Shown: positions 55,406 to 63,556, numbered from the stretch's first letter. The stretch is 64,000 nucleotides of DNA from Pontiella desulfatans (GCF_900890425.1 NZ_CAAHFG010000001.1:4309954-4373953); one strand, 5' to 3'. Numbers and translations: made by a program. The notes: generated by a model not told the origin, from the letters alone.

Positions 55406-56035
55406 ATGGCTGACGAGCCTCTTATTCCAAAACACGGCGGGTACCGCAACCTGAAGAGCTTTCAGGTGGCGCAACTGGCCTACGATGTGACGGTTCGGTT
55501 TTGTGAACTCTATATCGATAAGCGGAGCCGGACGGTGGATCAGATGGTGCAGGCGGCGCGATCAGGCGTGCAGAATATTGCCGAGGGTAGCCAAGCGTCC
55601 GGCACCTCGAAAAAGTTTGAGCTGAAACTGACGAGCGTTGCCCGGGCAAGCCTGGAGGAGCTAAAACTGGACTATGAGGATTTTTTGAGGCAAAGGAACC
55701 TACCCACGCTGGCACCGGAAGATCCGGTGCTGATGCGCTTCAAGCAACTGCGTTGCTCAACACTTGAAGAGGTGCAGAACTGGATTTCCGAAGAGCGAAA
55801 GCGACAGAAGGACGAACACGGACAATCAAGGACGGACAAGGACTCGTCCGTGCCGGTCGGTGACTGTCCGTGTTTGTCCTCCGCCAGTCTGGCGGCTAAC
55901 GCCGCCCTTTCCCTGCTGAATCTCGCCTGCTATCTCCTCGACCGCCAGATCGATGCCCAAGCCGACGCCTTCGAGAACGAGGGTGGCTTCACGGAACGGC
56001 TCTACCGCGTCCGTTCCAGAAAACGAAAGAACTGA
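55406..56035 (+). CDS. Four-helix-bundle protein (S23/IVS-like) with suffix domain
   Basis: A 209-residue protein. The first 125 residues carry the four-helix-bundle signature (LKSFQVAQLAYDVTVRFCEL, QMVQAARSGVQNIAEGSQAS). A suffix domain with ALSLLNLACYLLDRQIDAQA follows. Members were first noted in rRNA intervening sequences; the function is unknown. Between the domains, codons from 55810 to 55879 are a palindromic repeat that stays in frame. It lies in the same accessory patch as the VapB-like and DUF2971 genes. Confidence 0.75.
   Translation: MADEPLIPKHGGYRNLKSFQVAQLAYDVTVRFCELYIDKRSRTVDQMVQAARSGVQNIAEGSQASGTSKKFELKLTSVARASLEELKLDYEDFLRQRNLPTLAPEDPVLMRFKQLRCSTLEEVQNWISEERKRQKDEHGQSRTDKDSSVPVGDCPCLSSASLAANAALSLLNLACYLLDRQIDAQADAFENEGGFTERLYRVRSRKRKN
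55810..55879. repeat. Palindromic repeat inside the four-helix-bundle gene
   Basis: ggacgaacacggacaatca (55810-55828) and the reverse complement of 55861-55879 match at 17 of 19 positions. The 70-bp unit lies in the linker between the two protein domains and keeps the frame open. Confidence 0.8.
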
Positions 56036-56173
56036 CGGAGCGCCTCCTGATGGCTTCTCCCATGGAAAACCAGGCCTCAATTCTATTGCATGAGGGGCGG
56101 TATTCCGTTTTCATGGTTCACGACACCGTGGCAGCCATTAACCGCCATACCGGCCCTGGAGGAGATACATCAG

Positions 56174-56596
56174 ATGAACGAAGTGAAATGGACAGACGAC
56201 CTTTCCGTTGGCGTTGGATTGATCGACGACCAGCATAAGGAATTGATACAGCACCTCAACAACCTGACCAAAGCCGTTGAAGAACAGCATGGCCCCAACG
56301 AGGTTCCGGACACGCTCAGTTTCCTGATCGACTACACGGACCTCCATTTTTCGATGGAGGAGCGCAACATGGAGGCGCATGGCTATCCGGCATTCGAAGC
56401 CCACAAGGCCAAGCACGACGAATTCAAGGCCATCCTTGCCGACATGGAAAGCGAGTTCCGCGATGACGGCCCGACGGCCATCCTGGCCGAGTCGATCGAC
56501 ACCCTGCTGATCAACTGGCTCCTCAAGCACATCCGTGTTTTGGATGTGGAATTCGGCGCTTTCCTCAAGAGCAACGGTCTCGCACTTTCCGAATAA
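56174..56596 (+). CDS. Bacteriohaemerythrin
   Basis: A 140-residue O2-binding di-iron protein. The ligand set is visible: the first His in IDDQHKELIQHLNNL, then HFSMEERNMEAHGYP, AHKAKHDEF, and a last His/Asp in HIRVLDVEF. It may sense, store or scavenge oxygen, which suits an anaerobic or microaerobic cell. There is no signal peptide, so it is cytoplasmic. GGAGG lies about 10 nt before the ATG at 56174. The stretch 56036-56173 contains nothing else clear. Confidence 0.9.
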   Translation: MNEVKWTDDLSVGVGLIDDQHKELIQHLNNLTKAVEEQHGPNEVPDTLSFLIDYTDLHFSMEERNMEAHGYPAFEAHKAKHDEFKAILADMESEFRDDGPTAILAESIDTLLINWLLKHIRVLDVEFGAFLKSNGLALSE

Positions 56597-56680
56597 GCTT
56601 GGCCAAGAAGGGCTCGGTTTTAGTGCAAGAAACGGTGCACACATGCGCTATCGTGCTCCATTAATCAAACAGGAGACCCC

Positions 56681-56812
56681 ATGGCCAAGCCCAACTATTC
56701 GTACGAAAAGCGTCAAAAGGAACTCGCCAAGAAAAAGAAGAGGGAAGAAAAACTAAAGAAGAAACAGGGCGACAACGAGCCCTCCCCGTCACCATCAGCA
56801 AAAGAGGATTGA
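56681..56812 (+). CDS. Small highly charged conserved protein
   Basis: A 43-residue protein starting MAKPNYSYEKRQKELAKKKK and ending in an Asp/Ser/Pro tail. CAGGAGA lies 4 nt upstream of the ATG. Short proteins with the same start (MAKPNY.xEKRQRELAKK) recur in many proteobacteria and others without a known function. The lysine-rich helix may bind nucleic acid; that is a guess. Confidence 0.65.
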   Translation: MAKPNYSYEKRQKELAKKKKREEKLKKKQGDNEPSPSPSAKED

Positions 56813-56867
56813 GGACTGGGCGCAGCCCCCCTCGACAGCGCTGGTGGTTTGAACCATATATGGGCCG

Positions 56868-57233
56868 ATGAAACCGACATCCAGAGTCCCGATCCTGCTA
56901 TCGGCGTTTGCCTGCCCCGGCCTTGGGCAGCTCGTGCAGAAGCGTTGGGTTGCCGGCGCGGTCTTCATGTCCGGCTTTCTGGTTGGCTTTTGCTGGGTCA
57001 TGGTTTTGGCGCTGGGCAACATTGCTGCCTACTATTCCATGGCCTTTGATCCCGAATTCAAGGATGTGGCCGTGTCGCCGCCCGCCACCTTCATCGCCCC
57101 GCTCTCCATCGCCGGCACCGTCTACCTGGTCAGCCTGTTCGATGTCTTCACCGCGCAACAGCGGGGAGCGCGGAAATACAGGGAAGAACAATTCCTCCAG
57201 GAACATGAGCCCTCCGATCCAATCCGCCTTTGA
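56868..57233 (+). CDS. Small membrane protein of unknown function
   Basis: A 121-residue protein with about three hydrophobic segments (residues 7-22, 28-54 and 75-93), the first two separated by GLGQLVQKRWV. The CPGLGQ...KRW pattern recalls TM2-like or small conserved membrane proteins. The C-terminal 25 residues are charged. Its last 29 bases overlap the start of the endonuclease gene, so the two are probably co-translated. Confidence 0.6.
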   Translation: MKPTSRVPILLSAFACPGLGQLVQKRWVAGAVFMSGFLVGFCWVMVLALGNIAAYYSMAFDPEFKDVAVSPPATFIAPLSIAGTVYLVSLFDVFTAQQRGARKYREEQFLQEHEPSDPIRL

Positions 57234-57849
57234 CGCCCTCTTCGAGCGCTTTGGCCAACAGCACTGGTGGCCGGCGCGAACGCGACTGGAAATGATGCTT
57301 GGCGCCATCCTGACGCAAAACACGGCGTGGACGAATGTGGAGAAGGCGATCGCCAACCTGCGCAAAGCCGAAGCGCTCACCGTTGAATCCCTCACAAACG
57401 CATCCCAAGACGAGATTGCGCAGTGGATCCGTCCGGCGGGCTATTTCAACCAAAAATCCGGCTACATCAAGGGCATGGTCGGCGTTATCCGGGAGCGATT
57501 CGAAGGATCGCTCAACCCACTGTTCGCGCTCGACACCCCCACCCTGCGCAAGGAATTGCTTTCCTGGAAAGGGGTTGGCCCGGAGACGGCGGACTCGATC
57601 CTGCTCTACGCCGCCCGGCGCCCGGTCTTTGTGGTGGATGCCTACACCAAGCGCATTTGCTCCCGGCATGGGTGGATGGGTGAAAAAGCAACGTACGACG
57701 ACGTGGCAAAGCTCTTCACCGAAAATCTTCCGGCAGACGTAGAGCTCTTCAACGAATACCACGCGCTGATCGTCCGGCTCTGCAAGGAACACTGCAACAC
57801 CAAACCCAAATGCAACGGCTGCCCGCTGGAATTCCTTCTACTGAATTAA
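57205..57849 (+). CDS. Endonuclease III-like DNA glycosylase (HhH-GPD)
   Basis: A 214-residue protein. Blocks are MMLGAILTQNTAWTNVEKAI, the helix-hairpin-helix LSWKGVGPETADSILLYA, the catalytic Asp in VFVVDAYTKRI, and a C-terminal cluster of four cysteines (CKEHCNTKPKCNGCPL) that can hold 4Fe-4S. A catalytic Lys like that of Nth is not obvious; the loop reads GVGPETAD, which fits the monofunctional subgroup. It probably removes damaged or mismatched bases. The ATG at 57205 has AGGA upstream. It converges with gatB with 4 bases of overlap. Confidence 0.82.
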   Translation: MSPPIQSAFDALFERFGQQHWWPARTRLEMMLGAILTQNTAWTNVEKAIANLRKAEALTVESLTNASQDEIAQWIRPAGYFNQKSGYIKGMVGVIRERFEGSLNPLFALDTPTLRKELLSWKGVGPETADSILLYAARRPVFVVDAYTKRICSRHGWMGEKATYDDVAKLFTENLPADVELFNEYHALIVRLCKEHCNTKPKCNGCPLEFLLLN

Positions 57850-59270
57850 CCGTCGAGCTTTTGCTTGAGCATCTGCATAACGGCACCGGGGTTGGCCTTG
57901 CCGCGGCTGGCCTTCATCACCTGCCCCATCAGGAAATTGATGGAGGCGGCGTTGCCGGCCTTGTATTCCTCGACCGGCTTCGGGTTGTTGGCAATGGCGT
58001 CATCGGCCCAGCCCTCAAGCGCTGAGTCGTCGGAAACCTGCGCCAGGCCCTTCTCTTCCATGATGGCCTTAGGCTCCCCGCCCTCGTTGAATATGACTTC
58101 GAAGATCTGCTTGCCACCGCCCGTGTTGATGGTCTTGGCATCGATGAGCGCAATGATTTCGGCCAGCTTTTCGGGGGTGACCTTGCAGTCGGCAATCGCG
58201 GCACCCTGCTCGGAAAGCAGGCGCATCATTTCGCCCATGAGAAAGTTGGAGACCGCCTTGGCGTTTTTCGTGTGCGCCATGGTTGCTTCGAAATAGTCCG
58301 ACATGGCCATATCGGCCGTCAGCACGCCGGCATCGTATTCGGGCAATCCGAGTTCCGACACATAGCGCACGCGGCGCTGGGCCGGCAGCTCCGGAAGCTC
58401 GGCACGCCACTGTTCGATCTGCTCGGCGGAAACCCGGACCGGCATCAGGTCGGGTTCCGGGAAATAGCGGTAGTCGTGCGCATCTTCCTTGGTGCGCTGC
58501 GTAAAGGTTTCGCCGCGGTCGGGATCGTAGCCACGTGTTTCCTGATCGACCTTTCCGCCGGCTTCGAGCACGGCGATCTGGCGCTCGATCTCGTATTCGA
58601 TGGCATCCTTGATGAAAGCGAACGAGTTCATGTTCTTGATCTCGACCTTGGCCCCAAGTTCCTTCTGCCCCTCGGGGCGGACGGAGACATTGACGTCGGA
58701 GCGCATCTGCCCTTTTTCCTGGTCGCAGTTGGAGATGCCGCCGTATTGCATGATCTGCTTGACGGCGGCCATGTAGGCCAGCGCATCCTCGGCGGAATGC
58801 ATGCAGGGGTTGGAGACGATTTCCATGAGCGCGGTTCCGGCGCGGTTGTAGTCGACCAGGCTGGCCCCGGCCACGTGCGTGTTCTTGGCCGCGTTTTCCT
58901 CCTGATGAATCCGCTCGAGCGTGAAGGTTTTCATATCCCCTTCCACCTCGACCGTCAGCTCGCCGCCCATGCAGAGCGGTTGGTCGGCCTGGGAAATCTG
59001 GTAGTTCTTCGACATGTCGGGGTAGAAATAGTTCTTGCGGTCCCACTTGCTGTTGGGATTGATTTCGCATCCGAGCAACAGTCCGGCCTTGCAGCACAAC
59101 TCGATGGCCTTTTCGTTCATGACCGGCAGCGCCCCGGGATAGCCCAGGCAGACCGGGCAGACGTGCGTGTTCGGCTCCGCTCCATATTCATACTTGCAGG
59201 AGCAGAACATCTTCGTGTTCGTCTTCTGCATCACATGCGTTTCCAAACCAATCGTTGCTTCGTATTTCAT
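57846..59270 (-). CDS. gatB: Asp-tRNA(Asn)/Glu-tRNA(Gln) amidotransferase subunit B
   Basis: The tRNA-binding kinase-like subunit of GatCAB, which turns misacylated Glu-tRNA(Gln) into Gln-tRNA(Gln). It has 474 residues. Signatures: IGLETHVMQKTNTKMFC, CPVCLGYPGALPV, the FYPDMSKNYQISQAD block, and a C-terminal YqeY-like helical domain (GQVMKASRGKANPGAVMQML). Start: the ATG at 59270 is directly preceded by heptamer repeats rather than by a ribosome site. It follows gatA by 24 bases. Confidence 0.95.
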   Translation of the reverse strand: MKYEATIGLETHVMQKTNTKMFCSCKYEYGAEPNTHVCPVCLGYPGALPVMNEKAIELCCKAGLLLGCEINPNSKWDRKNYFYPDMSKNYQISQADQPLCMGGELTVEVEGDMKTFTLERIHQEENAAKNTHVAGASLVDYNRAGTALMEIVSNPCMHSAEDALAYMAAVKQIMQYGGISNCDQEKGQMRSDVNVSVRPEGQKELGAKVEIKNMNSFAFIKDAIEYEIERQIAVLEAGGKVDQETRGYDPDRGETFTQRTKEDAHDYRYFPEPDLMPVRVSAEQIEQWRAELPELPAQRRVRYVSELGLPEYDAGVLTADMAMSDYFEATMAHTKNAKAVSNFLMGEMMRLLSEQGAAIADCKVTPEKLAEIIALIDAKTINTGGGKQIFEVIFNEGGEPKAIMEEKGLAQVSDDSALEGWADDAIANNPKPVEEYKAGNAASINFLMGQVMKASRGKANPGAVMQMLKQKLDG

Positions 59271-59293
59271 AATGCGTAATCCGTAATGCTTAA
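59271..59293. repeat. Degenerate GCGTAAT heptamers between gatA and gatB
   Basis: Three heptamer-like units (attacgc, attacgg, attaagc on the coding strand) fill the gatA-gatB gap. The units match the array at 10104-10228. No Shine-Dalgarno sequence is left before gatB, so its translation may depend on coupling to gatA. Confidence 0.7.
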
Positions 59294-59294
59294 T

Positions 59295-60758
59295 TTAGAG
59301 TGCAGGGCGCCGGGTGTGCCAGCCGGTGGTTTGCTCGTAGGCATGGCCGACCTTGAGGATGGTCTCCTCCCGGAAGGCATCGCCGATGATCTGCAGCCCG
59401 ATCGGCATGCCGTTGGATGTGAAGCCGCATGGAACCGACAACGCGCAGTTGCCGGCCAGGTTGATCGGGGTGGTGAGGATGTCGTCGAGATACATCTTCA
59501 GCGGATCGTCTGTTTTTTCGCCCTTCCTGTAGGCGGCGGTTGGGGTGACCGGCGCCAGGATGGCATCGCACCGCTTGAAGGCTTCGGTAAAGTCGTCGCG
59601 AATGAGCGTCCGGACTTTCTGGGCCTTTTTATAGTACGCATCGTAGTAGCCGCTGCTGAGCACATAGGTGCCGAGGATGATGCGCCGCTTCACCTCCTGG
59701 CCGAATCCGGCGGCGCGGGTCTTGGCATAAAGCTCCGCCGGGTCTTTCCCATCGAGTCGCATGCCGTAGCGAATGCCGTCGAAGCGTGCCAGGTTGGCCG
59801 AAGCCTCGGCCGTGGCAATGATGTAGTAGACCGCAATGGCATATTTTGCGTTCGGAAGACTGACATCGACGATTTCCGCACCCAGCCCCTTGCAGTGTTC
59901 AACGGCGTCGCGGATGGATTTTTCAATCTCGGGATCCATCCCTTCCACAAAAAATTCCTTCGGCAACCCGAGCTTCAGACCGGCCAACGACGTGTCGCCC
60001 GAAAGGTTTCGGGAAAAGGCGGGCACCTCCATCTCAATGGAAGAAGAATCCAGTTGGTCGTGACCGCAGAGCGTCTCGAGCAGGATGGCGGAGTCCTTCA
60101 CGGTTTTGGTCAGGGGGCCGATCTGGTCGAGCGACGAAGCAAAGGCCGTCAGGCCATAGCGCGAAACGCGGCCGTAGGTTGGCTTGACGCCGACGCACCC
60201 GCAGAAGGCGGCCGGCTGACGGATGGAACCGCCGGTATCGGAACCGAGCGAGGCAATGGCTTCGTCGGCCGCCACGCAGGCGGCGGAACCGCCGGAGGAA
60301 CCGCCGGGGACGCGATCGAGGTTCCACGGGTTGGAGGTTTTGCCCAACGCCGCGTTTTCGGTGCTCGAGCCCATGGCGAATTCGTCCATGTTGACCCGCC
60401 CGAGCAACACCGCCCCGGCCTCGCGGAGCTTGGCGATGACCGTTGCATCGTAGGGCGCGGTGTAGCCTTCGAGAATTTTCGAGGAACAGGTGCAGGGCTG
60501 GCCCTTCACATTGAGCAGATCCTTGATCGCAACCGGAATGCCGAGCATCGGGTGGCTGCCACCCGCCGCGCGTTTTTCATCGGCGGCCTTGGCTTGCGCC
60601 AGCGCATCTTCGCGGTCGAGGGTCAGGTAGGCGCCGACCTTCCCGTCGTGGGCATCGATGGAGGCGAGCACGTCGTTGACGATATCAACCGAGGTGCAAT
60701 CACCAGCGGCCAGCTTATCGGAGAGTTCGGCAATCGTGAGTTTATTTAGATCAGGCAT
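59295..60758 (-). CDS. gatA: Asp-tRNA(Asn)/Glu-tRNA(Gln) amidotransferase subunit A
   Basis: The amidase subunit that releases ammonia from glutamine. It has 487 residues. The Ser-cisSer-Lys triad is visible: Lys in GIPVAIKDLLN, cis-Ser in GSDTGGSIRQPA, and the surrounding PGGSSGGSAA block. It is standard in length and highly conserved. It lies between the GxxExxY cassette (upstream) and gatB. The ATG at 60758 has AAAAATATG ahead and no strong ribosome site. Confidence 0.95.
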   Translation of the reverse strand: MPDLNKLTIAELSDKLAAGDCTSVDIVNDVLASIDAHDGKVGAYLTLDREDALAQAKAADEKRAAGGSHPMLGIPVAIKDLLNVKGQPCTCSSKILEGYTAPYDATVIAKLREAGAVLLGRVNMDEFAMGSSTENAALGKTSNPWNLDRVPGGSSGGSAACVAADEAIASLGSDTGGSIRQPAAFCGCVGVKPTYGRVSRYGLTAFASSLDQIGPLTKTVKDSAILLETLCGHDQLDSSSIEMEVPAFSRNLSGDTSLAGLKLGLPKEFFVEGMDPEIEKSIRDAVEHCKGLGAEIVDVSLPNAKYAIAVYYIIATAEASANLARFDGIRYGMRLDGKDPAELYAKTRAAGFGQEVKRRIILGTYVLSSGYYDAYYKKAQKVRTLIRDDFTEAFKRCDAILAPVTPTAAYRKGEKTDDPLKMYLDDILTTPINLAGNCALSVPCGFTSNGMPIGLQIIGDAFREETILKVGHAYEQTTGWHTRRPAL

Positions 60759-60767
60759 ATTTTTTCC

Positions 60768-61214
60768 AAACCACTAATTTTCACTAATCTGCACTAATTC
60801 AGATTATGATTCTTTTCCATTCTAGTTCGTTCGAGTTGCCGAAGTTAATGAGATATCCGACGCGCTTCGTCGTTGCATTCAAATAGTTGATCAATTGCGC
60901 TTCGTGCTCAGGCAACAGCTTCTTAACTGCCTTTATTTCCACGATGACTTCGCCATACGCAAAGAAATCGGGGATGTATTTTCGGCGTAGTTGACGTTCT
61001 TTGTAAAACAGCTTTAGTTCACACTGCGATTCAAAAGGGATTTCACGCAGTTCGAGTTCAATCTCCATACACTCTTGATAAACATCCTCGAGAAATCCAT
61101 GCCCTTCAACATTGTAGACCTCGAAAGCCGCACCCATCAGATCATAACCTTCCTGCTCAAGCATACTTTTCTCCCTTGCCAGTAATTAGTGTTGATTAGT
61201 GAAGATTAGTGGTT
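60768..61214. mobile_element. ACTAAT-repeat-flanked cassette carrying a GxxExxY gene
   Basis: The left border (60768-60803) reads AAACCACTAATTTTCACTAA then tctgcactaattcag. The reverse complement of the right border (61183-61214) reads aaccactaatcttcactaat then caacactaatta. The ends match at about 90% over 30 bases and are themselves built of CACTAAT units. The single gene inside is GxxExxY. The cassette separates gatC from gatA, which normally adjoin. An empty version of the same repeat lies at 50522-50590. Confidence 0.7.
60799..61164 (-). CDS. GxxExxY protein
   Basis: A 121-residue protein. The name-giving motif appears as GHGFLEDVYQECMEIEL. Then KLFYKERQLRRKYIPDFF and VIVEIKAV follow, and the last strongly suggests a PD-(D/E)XK nuclease-like core (Asp, Glu, Lys). 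The C-terminal half has LLPEHEAQLINYLNATTKRV, also typical. The stop codon lies inside the left repeat. Members occur in many copies per genome in some PVC bacteria and have no proven function. It is oriented with the gat genes. Confidence 0.85.
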   Translation of the reverse strand: MLEQEGYDLMGAAFEVYNVEGHGFLEDVYQECMEIELELREIPFESQCELKLFYKERQLRRKYIPDFFAYGEVIVEIKAVKKLLPEHEAQLINYLNATTKRVGYLINFGNSNELEWKRIII

Positions 61215-61222
61215 CTATCACC

Positions 61223-61519
61223 CTATTGATCGATGATTTTGGGGACGCGGACGTGCCCATCGGTTGCGGAAGGGAAATTGGCCATGACGTCTTCATGGTC
61301 GAGGCTGGTGCCCGGCACGTCCTTACGCAGCACGTTGAACACGGGGATCGCGTGGGCGGTCGGTTCAACGCCGGAAACATCCAGCTCGTTGAGCTGCTCG
61401 ACATAGTGCAGCACTTGGTCGAGCTGCCCCTGGAAGAGCGTCTTTTCTTCATCGGTCAGGTCGATGCACGCGAGTTTCGCGACATAACCGACATCCATTC
61501 CTTCGTTCGATTCGGACAT
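61223..61519 (-). CDS. gatC: Asp-tRNA(Asn)/Glu-tRNA(Gln) amidotransferase subunit C
   Basis: A 98-residue linker subunit that wraps GatA and GatB. Recognisable pieces are VAKLACIDLTDEEKTLFQGQ, LDQVLHYVEQLNELD, GVEPTAHAIPVFNVLRKDVP and the terminal DGHVRVPKIID. The ATG at 61519 has GGGGAAAAC upstream. It should head the gatCAB operon, but a cassette of about 450 bases interposes before gatA. Confidence 0.92.
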   Translation of the reverse strand: MSESNEGMDVGYVAKLACIDLTDEEKTLFQGQLDQVLHYVEQLNELDVSGVEPTAHAIPVFNVLRKDVPGTSLDHEDVMANFPSATDGHVRVPKIIDQ

Positions 61520-61536
61520 TTGTTTTCCCCAATTTC

Positions 61537-61574
61537 CAAAAATAAAGCCCGCAGTATAAATAAACCGCGGGCTT
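61537..61574 (-). terminator. Rho-independent terminator after the EpsI-like gene
   Basis: Read leftward, AAGCCCGC pairs with GCGGGCTT across a 14-nt AT-rich loop and is followed by TATTTTTGG. It lies 25 bases after the stop at 61599 and separates the exosortase pair from gatC. Confidence 0.8.
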
Positions 61575-61598
61575 GCGCAACTTCCAAGGCAGGGAAGA

Positions 61599-62393
61599 TT
61601 ACTCCCCGTAGGCCTTGGTTCGCATGGTTTCCGTGAGTACGTGGGGATAGACCTGCTGCACAAAATCAACGATGTTGGTTTCGTATCCGGTCCCCTCGGC
61701 CTCGCGCTCGCCCTGTACGGCAATGTAGGCCCAGCGATTCGCCGTGCTGCGAACCACGCGGTCCCAGGCCAGCCAAAACATACGGGAATAGTGCGAAGGC
61801 GTTTCGCGGTCCTGCCCCACGAACCAGTAGGCATAGAAGGAATAGTAGGGAACCGGCCCATCGGGCGTACGATAGGTGCGGGACGCCTTGATGACCCGAA
61901 CCTTGAGCGGATCGCGGCCTTCCAGCGGAACCTCGAGATTATATTCGCCATCGAGCGTATTGCCCTGCCCCTTCAAACAGCGCTGCGGACGATGGATACT
62001 GTCGCGGGCCGTTCCCGAAAGGACAATCGAGGCAAACAGACGGGTTCCAACATCGTTGGTGAAGGCCGACTTCACGAACTCGGTATCCTCCGGAAGCTGC
62101 TCCTTTTCGGCGCGCGCCATGTTGAACAGGCGGTCACCGCATTCCGGACAGATGTCGGGGATTTCGAGATCGCTGATATAGTACGAGGCGTCCTTGTAGT
62201 CCTTGGCGCACAATTCCGGGTTATGGCAGAATTTAAGCTGGTTGCCACCCCATCCCTCGACCTCCCTCGGGAATTTCATCTCGACCCCCGGGATAAAGTT
62301 CAACTCCACCCCCACCGTGAAGGCGAGCGCAAAGATCGAGAGGGTCATCAGGATGACAATGCTCAGGAATGGCTTAAGTAGGCTTTTTTCCAT
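61599..62393 (-). CDS. Exosortase-associated protein, EpsI-like
   Basis: A 264-residue protein with one N-terminal membrane segment (residues 9-30). The EpsI signature appears as HRPQRCLKGQGN with His134 and Cys139. An additional feature is a cysteine-rich insertion early in the soluble part: C56, C62 and the pair C82-x2-C85 (ICPECGDRLF), which looks like a zinc ribbon. Proteins of this family accompany exosortases and aid surface anchoring or polysaccharide export. It overlaps the exosortase gene by 31 bases. Confidence 0.78.
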   Translation of the reverse strand: MEKSLLKPFLSIVILMTLSIFALAFTVGVELNFIPGVEMKFPREVEGWGGNQLKFCHNPELCAKDYKDASYYISDLEIPDICPECGDRLFNMARAEKEQLPEDTEFVKSAFTNDVGTRLFASIVLSGTARDSIHRPQRCLKGQGNTLDGEYNLEVPLEGRDPLKVRVIKASRTYRTPDGPVPYYSFYAYWFVGQDRETPSHYSRMFWLAWDRVVRSTANRWAYIAVQGEREAEGTGYETNIVDFVQQVYPHVLTETMRTKAYGE

Positions 62394-63343
62394 GATCTGA
62401 AAAGCTCCAGGTAGTTGACGTTGAGAAGTTTCCCGAATCCAACCATCAGGCTGATCGAAACGGTGAAGAGAACGTAGCCCGACCAGTCATGGTGCAAGCC
62501 CGTGCCGAACTGCTGCCCGGCGGTAATCGAGACCAGCGCAATCGAGATGATTCGGCCAATATTACCCGCCACCGCGATCGGAATCGAAAAAAGGAACAGC
62601 AACCATTTTTTCACGAAGGTCTTTTGGGTGAAATAGGCATAGACCGCCGTCAGGGCCGTCATGGCCAGCAGCGAGCGCAACCCCGAACAGGGCGCTTCCA
62701 CGTTCAACTGGAAATAGGGCGAGATCAGCTGCGTACCCACCCGCTCGCAATCGATTCCCATGCCGCCGAGCATCGAATGCGCCATGGTCGTGGCAATCTG
62801 CTGCAACGGCCCCGACAACGCGTCCAGGAAGTTCAGCGGAACACAGAAAATCAGATAGGCGCAGGGAAAGATCAGCAACTTGGCCACCCTCCATCCGAAG
62901 AAATAGAACGGGATGCCCCAGGCCAGCAAGATGAAGCTCATCAGGGAAATACGCGTTTGCTGCATCTTCGCGCCCATCCAGTGCATCAGCAGCGCGGCAA
63001 CAATCACATATAATCCCCACTGGCAAATCTGCTTGGGCGCCGCAAAGAAATCCTCGCGCTTATACCAAACCACCGCCAGGCTCACGAAGGGGATCAGGTA
63101 GCCGTGCGAATAGTCCGCCCCGAACGACTGCTTGTCGCCCCAACGGGCAACCATCCAGGTGAACGCCGATTTGCTTCCCACGTTTTCAACCGTGTTCCCC
63201 AGCAGGTGGAACAAGACGAACAGGAAGCCGATAATCACCGACACAAAGCCAATATTGACCAACTCCTCCCGGGAAAGTGCTCCCAGTCGCCAGCGGTCGC
63301 TCCAGATCAAGGCACCGTTTGTTTTGCTGTTTTCCATAATCAT
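62363..63343 (-). CDS. Exosortase
   Basis: A 326-residue polytopic membrane enzyme with about eight helices. The catalytic residues are visible: Cys219 in EAPCSGLRSL, Arg264 in GNIGRIISI, and His284/285 in GLHHDWSGY. Exosortases cut PEP-CTERM proteins at the inner face of the envelope and pass them to the surface. No PEP-CTERM tail is seen in any protein of this window. The ATG at 63337 is an alternative start. Confidence 0.88.
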   Translation of the reverse strand: MIMENSKTNGALIWSDRWRLGALSREELVNIGFVSVIIGFLFVLFHLLGNTVENVGSKSAFTWMVARWGDKQSFGADYSHGYLIPFVSLAVVWYKREDFFAAPKQICQWGLYVIVAALLMHWMGAKMQQTRISLMSFILLAWGIPFYFFGWRVAKLLIFPCAYLIFCVPLNFLDALSGPLQQIATTMAHSMLGGMGIDCERVGTQLISPYFQLNVEAPCSGLRSLLAMTALTAVYAYFTQKTFVKKWLLFLFSIPIAVAGNIGRIISIALVSITAGQQFGTGLHHDWSGYVLFTVSISLMVGFGKLLNVNYLELFRSWKKAYLSHS

Positions 63344-63506
63344 TCCGCCGTTAGTCCTTCACCGAAAGACGAGATGTATAGCAAACAACCTCCGGGATTT
63401 CAAGAACGCTTACCCATCCACCGCCGCCAAATATGCATAAACCGATAAAAGACACGGACTTCCGGCAAAACAGCCGCCTTGGATTGATTTTTCCAATTAT
63501 TTCGAC

Positions 63507-63534
63507 TTGCAAACCGAACGCCCGTGCATACTAT
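63507..63534 (+). promoter_or_regulatory. Predicted tRNA promoter
   Basis: TTGCAA and TACTAT lie 16 bases apart, ending 22 bases before the tRNA-Gly. The GGCGCTCC after the -10 resembles a stable-RNA discriminator. The preceding stretch 63344-63506 contains nothing else I can support. Confidence 0.5.
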
Positions 63535-63556
63535 AGGCGCTCCTTTCGAGGAAAAC

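Noticed and set aside
55190..56035. Complete VapBC-type toxin-antitoxin pair
   Set aside because: The gene after the antitoxin encodes a four-helix-bundle protein, with no PIN-domain acidic residues.
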